The translations under genes were made by a program, and so were the position numbers. 64,000 nt of DNA from contig NZ_CP076019.1 of NCBI RefSeq assembly GCF_018623055.1, positions 1,240,001-1,304,000 on the forward strand, in the 5' to 3' direction. Shown piece by piece: positions 49,936 through 58,244 of this stretch. Source of the stretch: Halorubrum sp. 2020YC2 (GTDB taxonomy: Archaea; Halobacteriota; Halobacteria; Halobacteriales; Haloferacaceae). Below the pieces are notes generated by a model. That model made no database searches. It had not been told where the DNA came from and saw only the letters and a program-made list of their open reading frames with translations. Position 1 is the first letter of the stretch. Each line of letters opens with the position of its first letter.

Positions 49936-49950
49936 TTCCGATATTCGGAA
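49936..49950. promoter_or_regulatory. palindrome in the eamA-lrp divergent gap
   Basis: TTCCGA-TAT-TCGGAA is a perfect 15-bp palindrome in the A+T-rich 183-bp gap between the EamA transporter and the Lrp-type regulator, 51 bp before the transporter ATG. Its size and symmetry suit a Lrp/AsnC dimer site controlling one or both genes. Confidence 0.55.
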
Positions 49951-50068
49951 TGAAGAATCAGACATACGAATCAGGTCCGATTCGACGGCCGAACTGCGAC
50001 CGTATCTTAGAGCGGACTCCAACCCTGTCGGTCGACATATACAACCGATCGGGGGTCGATCCCGGGGT

Positions 50069-50551
50069 ATGGACGAGCGCGACGTGCGGCTGTTGAAGGC
50101 CATCTCCGATCTGGGCACCGGGAGCCCGGAGCGGCTCCACGAGGAGACCGGGATTCCGGTGTCGACGATCCACTACCGGCTGAACAACCTGCGCGAGGAC
50201 GGCGTCATCGAGAACGACCTGTACGACTTCGACCACGAGGCGCTCGGACTCGGCGTCACCGTCATCGTCGAGGTGCTCGCGAGCTACGAGGGCCCCTACG
50301 AGGAGTTCGCGGACGAACTGCTGGCGGTGGAGGGCGTCACGGAGGCGTTCTTCACGATGGGCGAGACGGACTTCGTCGTCCTCGCGCGGCTCTCCTCGTC
50401 GGACACCGTCGAACGGCTCATCAGCGACTTCGAGGCGATCCCGGAGGTGGAGCGCACGAACTCGACGTTCACCATCGCGACCCTGCGCGACGAGTCGCGC
50501 GCGCCGGCGACGTACGACCTCGACACGCTAATCGAGGAGCTGACGGACTGA
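50069..50551 (+). CDS. Lrp/AsnC-family transcriptional regulator
   Basis: A 160-residue regulator. The N-terminal helix-turn-helix is DVRLLKAISDLGTGSPERLH then GIPVSTIHYRLNNLREDGVI (residues 5-47), and the RAM effector domain covers about 65-150 (GVTVIVEVLASYEGPYEEFA, VTEAFFTMGETDFVVLARLS). Lrp proteins sense amino acids. It is divergent from the EamA exporter, so it may control that gene and itself through the palindrome at 49936. The ATG at 50069 starts the HTH without a leader. Confidence 0.92.
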   Translation: MDERDVRLLKAISDLGTGSPERLHEETGIPVSTIHYRLNNLREDGVIENDLYDFDHEALGLGVTVIVEVLASYEGPYEEFADELLAVEGVTEAFFTMGETDFVVLARLSSSDTVERLISDFEAIPEVERTNSTFTIATLRDESRAPATYDLDTLIEELTD

Positions 50552-50575
50552 GCGGGCGGGTCGGCGGTCGCCCGG

Positions 50576-51049
50576 TCAGCGCGTCTCCTCGTCGAGACCG
50601 GTCACCCGCCGGGCGTCGCCCCGGTCCCGGTAGCCGACCGGCGGTTCGAAGCGGCGCCGGGCGCGGTCGGTGGCGGTGGCGCCGAGGTAGGCGAACACCG
50701 CCATCATGGGTATGTAGCCGAGCATGTCGGCCATCGAGTAGACAGCGGTCGCGAACAGCAGGTCGGGGTCGGTCCCCGGCGTCGGCACGCCCCCGATCCG
50801 GTAGACGAACGCGAGGAGGTACAGCGGGGCCGCCGCGACCCCCACGCCGAGGAGCGCGTTGTTCGCGCTCGCGTCGTAGAACCCGCCGAGCATCGTCGCG
50901 ACCCCGCCGACGGTGATGGCGACGGGGAGCATCCACGCCGGGCGGTCAAACACGAACATCACGGTCGCACACAGGAGGATCGTCGTCGCGGTGACCGCCG
51001 CGACCGTCCCGCGGTCGAAGTCGAACCCCGGGTCGAACGGCTCTCTCAT
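50576..51049 (-). CDS. four-helix membrane protein, unknown
   Basis: A 157-residue membrane protein with helices at VAAVTATTILLCATVMFVFD, WMLPVAITVGGVATMLGGFY, ALLGVGVAAAPLYLLAFVYR and MLGYIPMMAVFAYLGATATD. A basic cytoplasmic tail (RARRRFEPPVGYRDRGDARR) follows. No family is recognised; the hydrophobic layout is consistent with a small haloarchaeal DUF. It converges with the Lrp gene. Confidence 0.65.
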   Translation of the reverse strand: MREPFDPGFDFDRGTVAAVTATTILLCATVMFVFDRPAWMLPVAITVGGVATMLGGFYDASANNALLGVGVAAAPLYLLAFVYRIGGVPTPGTDPDLLFATAVYSMADMLGYIPMMAVFAYLGATATDRARRRFEPPVGYRDRGDARRVTGLDEETR

Positions 51050-51115
51050 GGCGCCGACTTCCGCGCCGAGGATAAAAAGTGTCGGTGGGGCGACCCCTCG
51101 CGAACCGACCGCGTC

Positions 51116-51640
51116 TCACTCGGCCATCAGCGAGGACCCGACCGAGCGCTCGACGAACAGCAGCGCGACTAGGCCGCCGATGATGATGGTGTACGACACC
51201 GCGGCGAACAGGGCGTCCTGGGTCGACGGATACTCCGTGGTGCGGAAGATGATTACCTTCCGGACCATGGCGATGACACCGGTGTAGATCACCAGCCGAA
51301 CGATCCGCCGGGTGTCGCTCTGCTCGATGTAGGCGACGACCGTCTCGTACACCTCGACGATGATGAGCAGCAGCAGTCCGGTCTCGATGAAGCCGATGAC
51401 GACGTTCGGGTCCGTGATGGCGCCGGTCGGGACGGACTCGACGATCTGGATCGCGAGGTCGACCACGCCGATGCCGAACAACAGGGCGAAAAGCGCCGCG
51501 GCCGCCAGCTCGACGCCGTGGATGAATCGGTTCGTCGCGTCGGAGACGCGGTCGCCGCGCGTCTTCGCTGCGGCCGAGTCGGACGCGTGTTCCGGCCCTG
51601 ACGGGTCGTCGGACGGGTCGACCGCGGACGAGTCTGCCAT
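51116..51640 (-). CDS. PsiE-like membrane protein
   Basis: A 174-residue protein. A disordered acidic N-terminus of about 35 residues is followed by four helices: HGVELAAAALFALLFGIGVV, NVVIGFIETGLLLLIIVEVY, IVRLVIYTGVIAMVRKVIIF and ALFAAVSYTIIIGGLVALLF. The ETGLLLLIIVEVYETVVAYI and RKVIIF pieces match the phosphate-starvation-inducible PsiE family. Whether phosphate controls it here is unknown. It is separated from gatE by 84 bp. Confidence 0.8.
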   Translation of the reverse strand: MADSSAVDPSDDPSGPEHASDSAAAKTRGDRVSDATNRFIHGVELAAAALFALLFGIGVVDLAIQIVESVPTGAITDPNVVIGFIETGLLLLIIVEVYETVVAYIEQSDTRRIVRLVIYTGVIAMVRKVIIFRTTEYPSTQDALFAAVSYTIIIGGLVALLFVERSVGSSLMAE

Positions 51641-51724
51641 CTGGTGTCCCTCAGATCGAATCAGGAACTCCCGCCACCTAAAGAACGGGCCTAACCGACG
51701 CGGCGCGCCGGGACCGCGTTCCGG

Positions 51725-53608
51725 TTACGAGCGCTCGCCGATCTCCTCGCGTAACACGTCTGAGACGACCTCGCCGTCCGCCTTGCCGCGGAGCGCACCC
51801 ATGGCCTCGCCCATCAGGCCGGAGAACGCGCCCATCCCCTCGGCCTCGATCTGGTCGGCGTTGCGCTCGACGACCTCCACGACCGCCTCGCGGACCTCGT
51901 CCTCGCTCACGCCCGAGAGCCCGGCCGCCTCGACGGCCTCGGCCGCGGACAGCGAGGGTTCCTCCGCGAGCGTGGTTAACACCTCGGGGACGCCCTCCTT
52001 CGCGAGGTCGCCGTCCTCGACGAGGTCGAAGAGGTCGAGGAAGTGGTCGTCGGTGAGGTTCTCGACGGGCGCGCCGTCGCGGCGGATCTCCGTCGTCGTC
52101 GACTCTAGCGTCGAGGCCGCGAAGGTGGGGTCGACGCCCCGCTCGACCGCCGCCTCGAACAGCGGGAACCGCTGGCCGAACGCGACCTGCTCGGCCAGCC
52201 CGGCGTCGAGCCCGAACTCCTCGGCGTACCGCGACGCCTTCTCGTCGAGCAGTTCGGGGGTCTCCACGTCGGAGGGGTCAGGCTCGACCGGCGGCACGTC
52301 AGTCTCGGGGTACATCCGCGCCGCGCCCGGCAGCGGCCGGAGGTACCGCGTCGTCCCGTCGTCGTTCGCGCCGCGGGTCTCCTCGGGGACGCCCTCGATC
52401 GCGGTCTCGGCGCGCTCGGCGGCCGCCTCGATCGCGAGGTCGGCGGTCTCCGGGTCGGCGGCGACGATGGCGACGGCGTCGTCCTCGCCCGCCCCGACCG
52501 CGTCGCGGAGGGCGCCGACCTCCTCGGCCGTGACGCCGTACGCGGGCAGTTCGTCGGTGTGGAAGATGCCGCCCGCGCCGTGGCGCTTCGCGTGGTCCGA
52601 CAGCTCCGTGCCGAGCCGGCGGTCCGGCTGGATTTCCCGCCCAACGAGGCCGTCGAAGCCGAACAGCGGGACCGCGGTCACCTTCCCCCCGGAGTCGAGC
52701 GCGCCGCGGATGACTCCCGACTCGGTGTCCGCGAACACGTCGGTCGCGTCGGAGACGTCGCCCACGCTCGCGTCGCGCTCGCGGAGTTCGTCCCGAATCG
52801 CGAGCAGCTCGGCCTGTCGCCCGGCCTCGCCACGGACGATGTCCTCGATCCCCTGAAGATCCTGAACGCCTTTCACCTCGACGCGGGCGCCGTCCGCGAT
52901 GGAGACGTTCACGTCCTGCCGGATGGTGCCGAGGCCGCGCTTGACCGCGCCCGTCGAGCGCAGCAGCATCCCGATCCGCTCGGCGGCCCGCCGCGCGCCC
53001 TCGGGGCTGCGGATGTCGGGGCCCGTCCCGATCTCGACGAGGGGCACCCCGAGCCGGTCGAGCGAGTAGACGACGCCCTCCTCCGTCTCCTCGACGCGCT
53101 TCGCGGACTCCTCTTCGAGCATGAGGTCGACGACCGACACCGAGCCGGACTCGGTCTCGATCTCGCCGTCCTGTCCGAGGAGGATCGAGCGCTGGAAGCC
53201 GGAGGTGTTCGAGCCGTCGATGACGAGCTTCCGCATGACGTGGGCCTGATCGACCACCGAGAGGTCGAGCAGGTCGGCTATCTGGAGCGCCACCGAGAGC
53301 GCCTCGCCGTCGACGCGCCGGGGCGGCTCGTCGTCCTCCTCGACGAGGCAGGTGGTGTCGTACGCGAGGTAGGTGAACTCGCGGTCGACGCGGCTCTCCT
53401 CCATCGCCGCGTCGTCGAGTTCGCCCAGTTCGCTCTTCGTCGGGTGGAGCTGCCGGGTGATCGACCGCTCGGCCTCGTCCGGGTCGCGCTCGACGGTCGG
53501 GGAGTCACAGAACAGCTTCGTCTCGGTGTCGAGCTGCTGGTGGATCTCCAGCCCGGCGACGAGCCCCAACTCCTCGTAGTCGTACTCGGGGGTCGCGTCC
53601 GTACTCAT
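51725..53608 (-). CDS. gatE: Glu-tRNA(Gln) amidotransferase subunit E
   Basis: A 627-residue archaeal GatE. Together with GatD it converts Glu-tRNA(Gln) to Gln-tRNA(Gln). The GatB-like core starts LVAGLEIHQQLDTETKLFCD (about residues 17-36) and holds ERSITRQLHPTKSELG, VDQAHVMRKLVIDGSNTSGF and RLGVPLVEIGTGPDIRSPEG. GLGTIRQDVNVSIADGARVE follows. The AspRS-like insertion (about 280-410) distinguishes GatE from GatB. The C-terminal YqeY-like domain ends AFSGLMGEAMGALRGKADGE. Nothing is missing. Confidence 0.95.
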   Translation of the reverse strand: MSTDATPEYDYEELGLVAGLEIHQQLDTETKLFCDSPTVERDPDEAERSITRQLHPTKSELGELDDAAMEESRVDREFTYLAYDTTCLVEEDDEPPRRVDGEALSVALQIADLLDLSVVDQAHVMRKLVIDGSNTSGFQRSILLGQDGEIETESGSVSVVDLMLEEESAKRVEETEEGVVYSLDRLGVPLVEIGTGPDIRSPEGARRAAERIGMLLRSTGAVKRGLGTIRQDVNVSIADGARVEVKGVQDLQGIEDIVRGEAGRQAELLAIRDELRERDASVGDVSDATDVFADTESGVIRGALDSGGKVTAVPLFGFDGLVGREIQPDRRLGTELSDHAKRHGAGGIFHTDELPAYGVTAEEVGALRDAVGAGEDDAVAIVAADPETADLAIEAAAERAETAIEGVPEETRGANDDGTTRYLRPLPGAARMYPETDVPPVEPDPSDVETPELLDEKASRYAEEFGLDAGLAEQVAFGQRFPLFEAAVERGVDPTFAASTLESTTTEIRRDGAPVENLTDDHFLDLFDLVEDGDLAKEGVPEVLTTLAEEPSLSAAEAVEAAGLSGVSEDEVREAVVEVVERNADQIEAEGMGAFSGLMGEAMGALRGKADGEVVSDVLREEIGERS

Positions 53609-53686
53609 TACGCCTCACTCCGACGGCGCGCGACTAAAAGGGTGGCAGTTCGCGCGAGCGAGAAGAGTCGAGACTACCGATGGTAC

Positions 53687-54009
53687 TTATAAATGAATTG
53701 GCAGTGGCGCGTGCCTGCGAGCGCCCCTTGGGCGCGAGGTGCACGCGCGAGGGAGTCGGCCGACCGAAGGGAGGCCGACGAGGCTGGGGAGGTGTGAGGC
53801 GCTGTGCGGAGCGGTGCGGGGTGGGACTCAAAGGGGCAGCCGGGAGGGCGGCGCAGGCGACGTAAGGACCGCAAGGAGGGAGCGTAAGCGACCGACTGAG
53901 GACCGCAGCGAGCGTGCGCCGCCCTCCCGGCTGGGGCTTTGGAGGTGTTCACCGTCGATCTGCGTTCAATCATTTATAAGCGAGCGGCTGGGGCTTTGGA
54001 GGTGTTCAC
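53687..54009 (+). repeat. structured intergenic repeat, copy C
   Basis: It lies between the 5' end of gatE and tRNA-Leu. TTATAAAT is at 53687-53694. H1 outer arms are GCGCGTGC 53707-53714 and GCACGCGC 53741-53748, with inner stem GCGCCC/GGGCGC. H2 stem is GTCGGCC 53755-53761 / GGCCGAC 53773-53779. H3 has CAAAG 53829-53833, GGG, a 19-bp arm 53837-53855 pairing with 53915-53933, GGG and CTTTG 53937-53941. A TTTATAA box is at 53973-53979. A 24-bp copy of the right end (53929-53952) recurs at 53986-54009. The remaining gap to 54123 holds nothing else recognised. Confidence 0.87.
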
Positions 54010-54123
54010 GACCACAGCGTTCCGATCGTACTCGTCACTCGTCACGTAACGTTCGAAAGGAATTGTGCGTGGGTGCTGTCGTAGAGACAACACCGTGCAT
54101 CGTTCGGGGGTGTACCCCTGCGA

Positions 54124-54208
54124 TGCGTGGGACCGGATTTGAACCGGCGGACCTCTACAGGACAGCGCCCTCAACGCTGCGCCGTTGGCCTGGCTTGGCT
54201 ACCCACGC
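54124..54208 (-). tRNA. tRNA-Leu (anticodon GAG)
   Basis: An 85-base class II tRNA. The acceptor stem is GCGTGGG / CCCACGC with discriminator A, the D-arm contains GTAGCCAAGCCAGGC, the anticodon stem-loop is CAGCG-TTGAGGG-CGCTG, a long variable arm follows, and the T-arm is CCGGTTCAAATCCGG. The long variable arm and the GAG anticodon identify leucine. No intron is seen. The CCA end is not encoded. Confidence 0.95.
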
Positions 54209-54245
54209 TCGCGGTGTTCTGTCGCGTCTCCACGTACCCTTCCCC

Positions 54246-54253
54246 TAATTAAA
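54246..54253 (-). promoter_or_regulatory. TATA box of tRNA-Leu
   Basis: On the minus strand TTTAATTA (plus-strand TAATTAAA) lies about 38 bp upstream of the tRNA 5' end, the expected archaeal promoter position with a short leader. The 174-bp gap to the DUF420 gene holds nothing else evident. Confidence 0.5.
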
Positions 54254-54382
54254 AGCCCTTCCATTTGGCGGGACCGTGGCGGAGTTTCGCAGACCGCCGG
54301 ACGCCCGCGACTCAGCGATCCCGGTCGAAACGCGTCGACCGCAACCGGCACGCGTTTGGGGGTCGCATCCGAATGCCGGATC

Positions 54383-54943
54383 ATGTCCGACTGGGCCCGC
54401 GAGAACGTCTCCGTCCTGACCGCCGTCGCCTCCGTCGTCGCGCTCGCGCTCGTCTTCGGCGCGGTGGGCGGCGTGATTCCGAGTTCCCTGCTGCCACAGG
54501 CGAGCGACGCCGTCCTCGCCGCGATCCCGCACTTCAACGCCGCCGTCTCCGCGACCGCCATCGCCACGATCGTCCTCGGCTGGCGCGCGATCTCTCGCGG
54601 GAACGTGGAGCGCCACCGGAACTTCATGGTCACCTCGTTCGCGCTGTTCGCCGCGTTCCTCGGCGCGTACCTCTACCGGTTGATCCTCGTCGGCACGACC
54701 GAGTTCCCCGGCCCGGAGGCCGTCTACTCGTACGTCTACCTCCCCTTCCTCGCGGTCCACATCCTGCTCGCCATCGTCTGCGTCCCGTTCGTCTTCCACG
54801 CGCTCTTCCTCGCCGCGACCCGGCCGTACGAGGATCTGTACCACACTCGGCACTCGCAGGTCGGAATGGTCGGCGCCGTCCTCTGGCTGGTCTCCTTTTC
54901 AATGGGTATCGGCGTCTACCTGCTGCTGTACCACGTTTACTGA
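54383..54943 (+). CDS. DUF420 membrane protein
   Basis: A 186-residue membrane protein with about five helices: VASVVALALVFGAVGGVIPS, SATAIATIVLGWRAISRGNV, NFMVTSFALFAAFLGAYLYR, LPFLAVHILLAIVCVPFVFH and WLVSFSMGIGVYLLLYHVY. Conserved His residues (AIPHFNA, VERHRNF, LAVHILL, YHTRHSQVG) match DUF420, often beside cytochrome oxidase or copper genes. The adjacent halocyanin gene fits a respiratory or copper context, by inference. ATG 54383 starts MSDWARENVSVL. Confidence 0.85.
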   Translation: MSDWARENVSVLTAVASVVALALVFGAVGGVIPSSLLPQASDAVLAAIPHFNAAVSATAIATIVLGWRAISRGNVERHRNFMVTSFALFAAFLGAYLYRLILVGTTEFPGPEAVYSYVYLPFLAVHILLAIVCVPFVFHALFLAATRPYEDLYHTRHSQVGMVGAVLWLVSFSMGIGVYLLLYHVY

Positions 54944-54970
54944 CCGGACACGACAGAACAGGCGGGTCGA

Positions 54971-56047
54971 CTACGCGTTCCGCTCGGCCTTCTGGTGTGC
55001 CGCGTAGAACAGCGGGACGAGCAGCGCACCCGCGAAGCCGAACCCGAGCGCCAGCGTCCCGATGTCGCTCGCGGAGAGGCCGCTCCCGCTGCCGGAGCCG
55101 CCCTCACCGCCCTCGCCGCCGAGGAGTTCGTCGTCGACGGCGCCGACCGCGACCGCGCCCTTCATTCCGACGCCCTGATGCGGCGCGCAGGCGTAGCGGA
55201 ACACGTCGCCCTCGCTCGCGTCCTCGAAGGTGTACTCGAAGGTCTCCCCTTCCTCCGCCACCGGCTCGCCGCTGGAGAACGCGTCGTTCTCCTCGACGAC
55301 GTTGTGGCCGCCGCCCTGCCCGGTCCACTCCCACACCACGGTCGTCCCCTGATCGACCAGAATCGCGGGCGGGTCGAACAGCAGGCCGTTCTCGCCCGCG
55401 CCGACCGAGACGGAGACCTCGTCTTGACCGCGGAGGTCCTGTGTCCCCTCGTAGTTGCCGACGTCCTCGAACCAGTCGCCGTAACCGGACGCGCCGCCCC
55501 CGCCGGAGCCGCCGTCCCCTCCGTCGCCGCCCTCCGCCTGCGGGTCGACGAGGTCGTCGTCGACGGAGCCGACCGCGACGACGCCCTTCATGCCGACCGA
55601 CTGGTGCGGGCCGCAGTAGTAGTTGAACGTGTCCCCGTCGCTCGCGTCCTCGAAGGTATGCTCGAAGGTCGTCCCCTCCTCCCCGACCGCAGACCCGCTG
55701 TCGAAGGTGCCGTCGTCCGCGACGACGTTGTGGCCGCCGCCCTGCCCGGTCCACTCCCACACCACGGTCGTCCCCTGATCGACGAGGATAGCGGCGGGAC
55801 CGAACAGGAGCCCGTTCTCGCCCGCCCCGACCTCGACGGTGACCTCGCCTTGCCCGCGGTAGTCGTGGGTGCCGTCGTAGTTGCTGACGCCCTCCAGCCA
55901 GCCGTCGTACTGGGCGGCCGCGGTCCCGCTTCCGGCGGCGACTCCCGCGGCGACCGCCGCCCCGGCGGCCCCGGCGCGGAAGAACCCGCGACGGCTCATC
56001 GACCCGGCGTCGTCGCCCTCGGCGGCAGCGTCGGCGTTCCGTGTCAT
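54971..56047 (-). CDS. two-domain halocyanin (blue copper protein)
   Basis: A 358-residue membrane-attached copper protein. A Tat signal (SMSRRGFFRAGAAGAAVAAG) is followed by two halocyanin domains of about 125 residues joined by a Gly/Glu/Asp linker. Type 1 copper ligands are His in GGGHNVVADD and Cys, His, Met in NYYCGPHQSVGMKG, then His in GGGHNVVEEN and RYACAPHQGVGMKG. A C-terminal helix (LALGFGFAGALLVPLFYAAH) anchors it outside. Halocyanins carry single electrons to respiratory oxidases. The two domains share a 64-bp identical DNA block. Confidence 0.93.
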   Translation of the reverse strand: MTRNADAAAEGDDAGSMSRRGFFRAGAAGAAVAAGVAAGSGTAAAQYDGWLEGVSNYDGTHDYRGQGEVTVEVGAGENGLLFGPAAILVDQGTTVVWEWTGQGGGHNVVADDGTFDSGSAVGEEGTTFEHTFEDASDGDTFNYYCGPHQSVGMKGVVAVGSVDDDLVDPQAEGGDGGDGGSGGGGASGYGDWFEDVGNYEGTQDLRGQDEVSVSVGAGENGLLFDPPAILVDQGTTVVWEWTGQGGGHNVVEENDAFSSGEPVAEEGETFEYTFEDASEGDVFRYACAPHQGVGMKGAVAVGAVDDELLGGEGGEGGSGSGSGLSASDIGTLALGFGFAGALLVPLFYAAHQKAERNA

Positions 56048-56145
56048 ACCCCCACGTCGAACGGTGAGCGTATTTAAGCCCCCGATACGTTCCGAGCGGC
56101 CGGACCGGCGACGAACGCGTGCGGGATCGACGCCGAGAGGGGACC

Positions 56146-57645
56146 CTAATCGTCAGCCGGCGCCGGGTCCGAGACCGGTGCGTCGACGTCGCGGTCGGTC
56201 GCCTCGCCGTCGACGTCGAAGGGGTACTCGCCGGTGACGCAGCCGAGACACAGGTCCGCGCGGCTCTCCCCGACCGCGTCCGCGACGGCGTCGATGGAGA
56301 GGTACGAGAGCGAGTCGGCGCCCACCTCCTGCCGTATCTCCTCGGTCGAGGCGTCCGCGGCGATCAGCTCCTCGCGCGTCGCCATGTCGATGCCGAAGTA
56401 ACAGGGCGCGAGGATAGGCGGCGCGCCGATCCGGAGGTGGACCTCCTCGGCGCCGGCCTCGCGGACCAGTTCGACCAGCTGAGTCGAGGTCGTCCCGCGG
56501 ACGATGGAGTCGTCGATGATGGTGACCGACTTCCCCTCCACCGTCGACTTGATCGGGTTGAGCTTCAGCCGGACCGCGCGCTCGCGCTCGTCCTGCGTGG
56601 GCATGATGAACGTCCGGCCCACGTACCGGTTCTTCATCAGTCCCTCCGCGAACTCCACGCCGCCGTCGTCCGCCTCGCGGGGCTCGCCGTCGGCGGTCGT
56701 CTCGCCCGCGGCGTCCGCGTACCCGGAGGCGAACGCGCGCCCGGAGTCGGGGACTGGCATCACCACGTCGGACTCGACGCCGGACTCTTCCCAGAGCTTC
56801 CGGCCGAGCTTCCGTCGAACCTCGTACACGAGGCTCTCGTCGATGACGGAGTCGGGGCGGGCGAAGTAGACGTGTTCGAAGAAACAGTGGGCGGTCGAGT
56901 CACGCTCGACGAGCTGATACGTGTCGTAGCCGGTGCCGTCGGGGTCTAAGACGACGAGTTCGCCGGGCCGCACGTCGCGGATCAGCTCCCCGTCGAGGGT
57001 GTCGATGGCGGCCGACTCGCTGGCGAGGACGTAGCCGCCGTCTATCTTCCCGAGACAGAGCGGGCGGTTCCCGAGCGGGTCCCGCACGCCTAACACGGTG
57101 TCGTCGTGGGTGATAGCCAGCGAGTAGGAGCCGTGGATGCGGTTCATCGTGTGTTTGACGGCGCGCACGAGGTCCTCTTCGAGGAGGTTTCGCGCGAGGT
57201 CGTGAGCGATCACCTCGGTGTCGCCGTCGGAGGTGAATGCGTGGCCCGCCGCGGCCAGCTCCTCGCGCACCTCGTCGGCGTTGACGAGGTTGCCGTTGTG
57301 CGAGAGCCCGAGCGAGCCGGACTTGAAGGAGACCGAAAAGGGCTGCGCGCAGCTCTTGTCGAGGCTCCCGGCGGTCGGGTAGCGAACGTGACCGATACCG
57401 GTGCCGCCCGACAGCGACGCGAGGTCCCCCTCCTCGAAGGCGTCGCCGACGAGGCCGCGCTCGACGTGGCTGTGCTGTTGGAACCCGTCGTGCGTGACGA
57501 TCCCGGCCGACTCCTGGCCGCGGTGTTGGAGCGCGTACAGCGCGTAGTACAGCGGTCGCGCGGCCTCCCGGTCCTCGAGCGAGACGCCGACGACGCCGCA
57601 CTTCTCCCGCGGTTCGTCGCCGCCGTAGTCCCCACCGGCGTTCAT
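56146..57645 (-). CDS. purF: amidophosphoribosyltransferase PurF
   Basis: A 499-residue enzyme for the first step of purine synthesis, PRPP plus glutamine to phosphoribosylamine. The catalytic Cys is Cys16 in EPREKCGVVGVSL after a 15-residue propeptide that must be removed. The glutaminase half has LYALQHRGQESAGIVTHDGF and GIGHVRYPTAGS; the PRTase half has SVTIIDDSIVRGTTSTQLVE (about 370-389). Cys in APCYFGIDM and LCLGCVTGEYP suggest the 4Fe-4S type. An acidic insert (AAGETTADGEPREADDGG) lies at about 313. Length and motifs are complete. Confidence 0.95.
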   Translation of the reverse strand: MNAGGDYGGDEPREKCGVVGVSLEDREAARPLYYALYALQHRGQESAGIVTHDGFQQHSHVERGLVGDAFEEGDLASLSGGTGIGHVRYPTAGSLDKSCAQPFSVSFKSGSLGLSHNGNLVNADEVREELAAAGHAFTSDGDTEVIAHDLARNLLEEDLVRAVKHTMNRIHGSYSLAITHDDTVLGVRDPLGNRPLCLGKIDGGYVLASESAAIDTLDGELIRDVRPGELVVLDPDGTGYDTYQLVERDSTAHCFFEHVYFARPDSVIDESLVYEVRRKLGRKLWEESGVESDVVMPVPDSGRAFASGYADAAGETTADGEPREADDGGVEFAEGLMKNRYVGRTFIMPTQDERERAVRLKLNPIKSTVEGKSVTIIDDSIVRGTTSTQLVELVREAGAEEVHLRIGAPPILAPCYFGIDMATREELIAADASTEEIRQEVGADSLSYLSIDAVADAVGESRADLCLGCVTGEYPFDVDGEATDRDVDAPVSDPAPADD

Positions 57646-57783
57646 GTACCCGAGGGTGAGGCGGGCGGCGATAAAAATCCTCGTGTTCGTGGCGTATCGC
57701 TCTGCTTCTTGGCTCTATTTATACACAATCGTGGACAAAACGACGGGCGTCCGCCCGCCGTCACGCGGTCCGACTGAAAGCGG

Positions 57784-58176
57784 TCACGCGGTTCCCTCGC
57801 CGCCGACGAACTCGTCGAGGCGCGCGAAGTAGTCCTCTCGCGGCACCTGATACGCCGCCCGGTAGTCGACCTCCCCCGCGACGAACCGCTCCGCGGCGTC
57901 GACCACGCCGGCCGCGCCCGCCTCGCGGCTCTCGTACGTCTCCGCGACCGCCTCTATCTCGGGCTCTAAGAAGAGCACGACGTGCCACTCCTCGGTCGCG
58001 TACTGACCCGAGCCGGGCCGCGCGTTTCGGGCGCCGTTCGTCAGGTAGATCGTCGGGAGACACTCGTCGGGGAGGTCGCCGGTCCCGAAGACGTCGGGGC
58101 GGTAGACGAGGATGGCCCGCCCGCTCGGCTCCTCGTTCCACACCCGCCACCCCTCCGGCAGCGATTCGAAGGCCAT
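57784..58176 (-). CDS. DUF5820 haloarchaeal protein
   Basis: A 130-residue soluble protein starting MAFESLPEGWRVWNEEPSGR and containing IYLTNGARNARPGSGQYATE and WHVVLFLEPEIEAVAETYES. I recognise the haloarchaea-restricted DUF5820 pattern; the function is unknown. It sits between rqcH and purF on the same strand. The 138-bp gap upstream of the purF start holds a TTATACAC-type A+T patch near 57715 that may be the purF promoter. Confidence 0.75.
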   Translation of the reverse strand: MAFESLPEGWRVWNEEPSGRAILVYRPDVFGTGDLPDECLPTIYLTNGARNARPGSGQYATEEWHVVLFLEPEIEAVAETYESREAGAAGVVDAAERFVAGEVDYRAAYQVPREDYFARLDEFVGGEGTA

Positions 58177-58244
58177 GGCGCCCCCTCGGTCGCGGAGGCT
58201 TGAAAACGTCGCGCTCGGGGGCGGGAAATCGGTCCTCGACAGGG

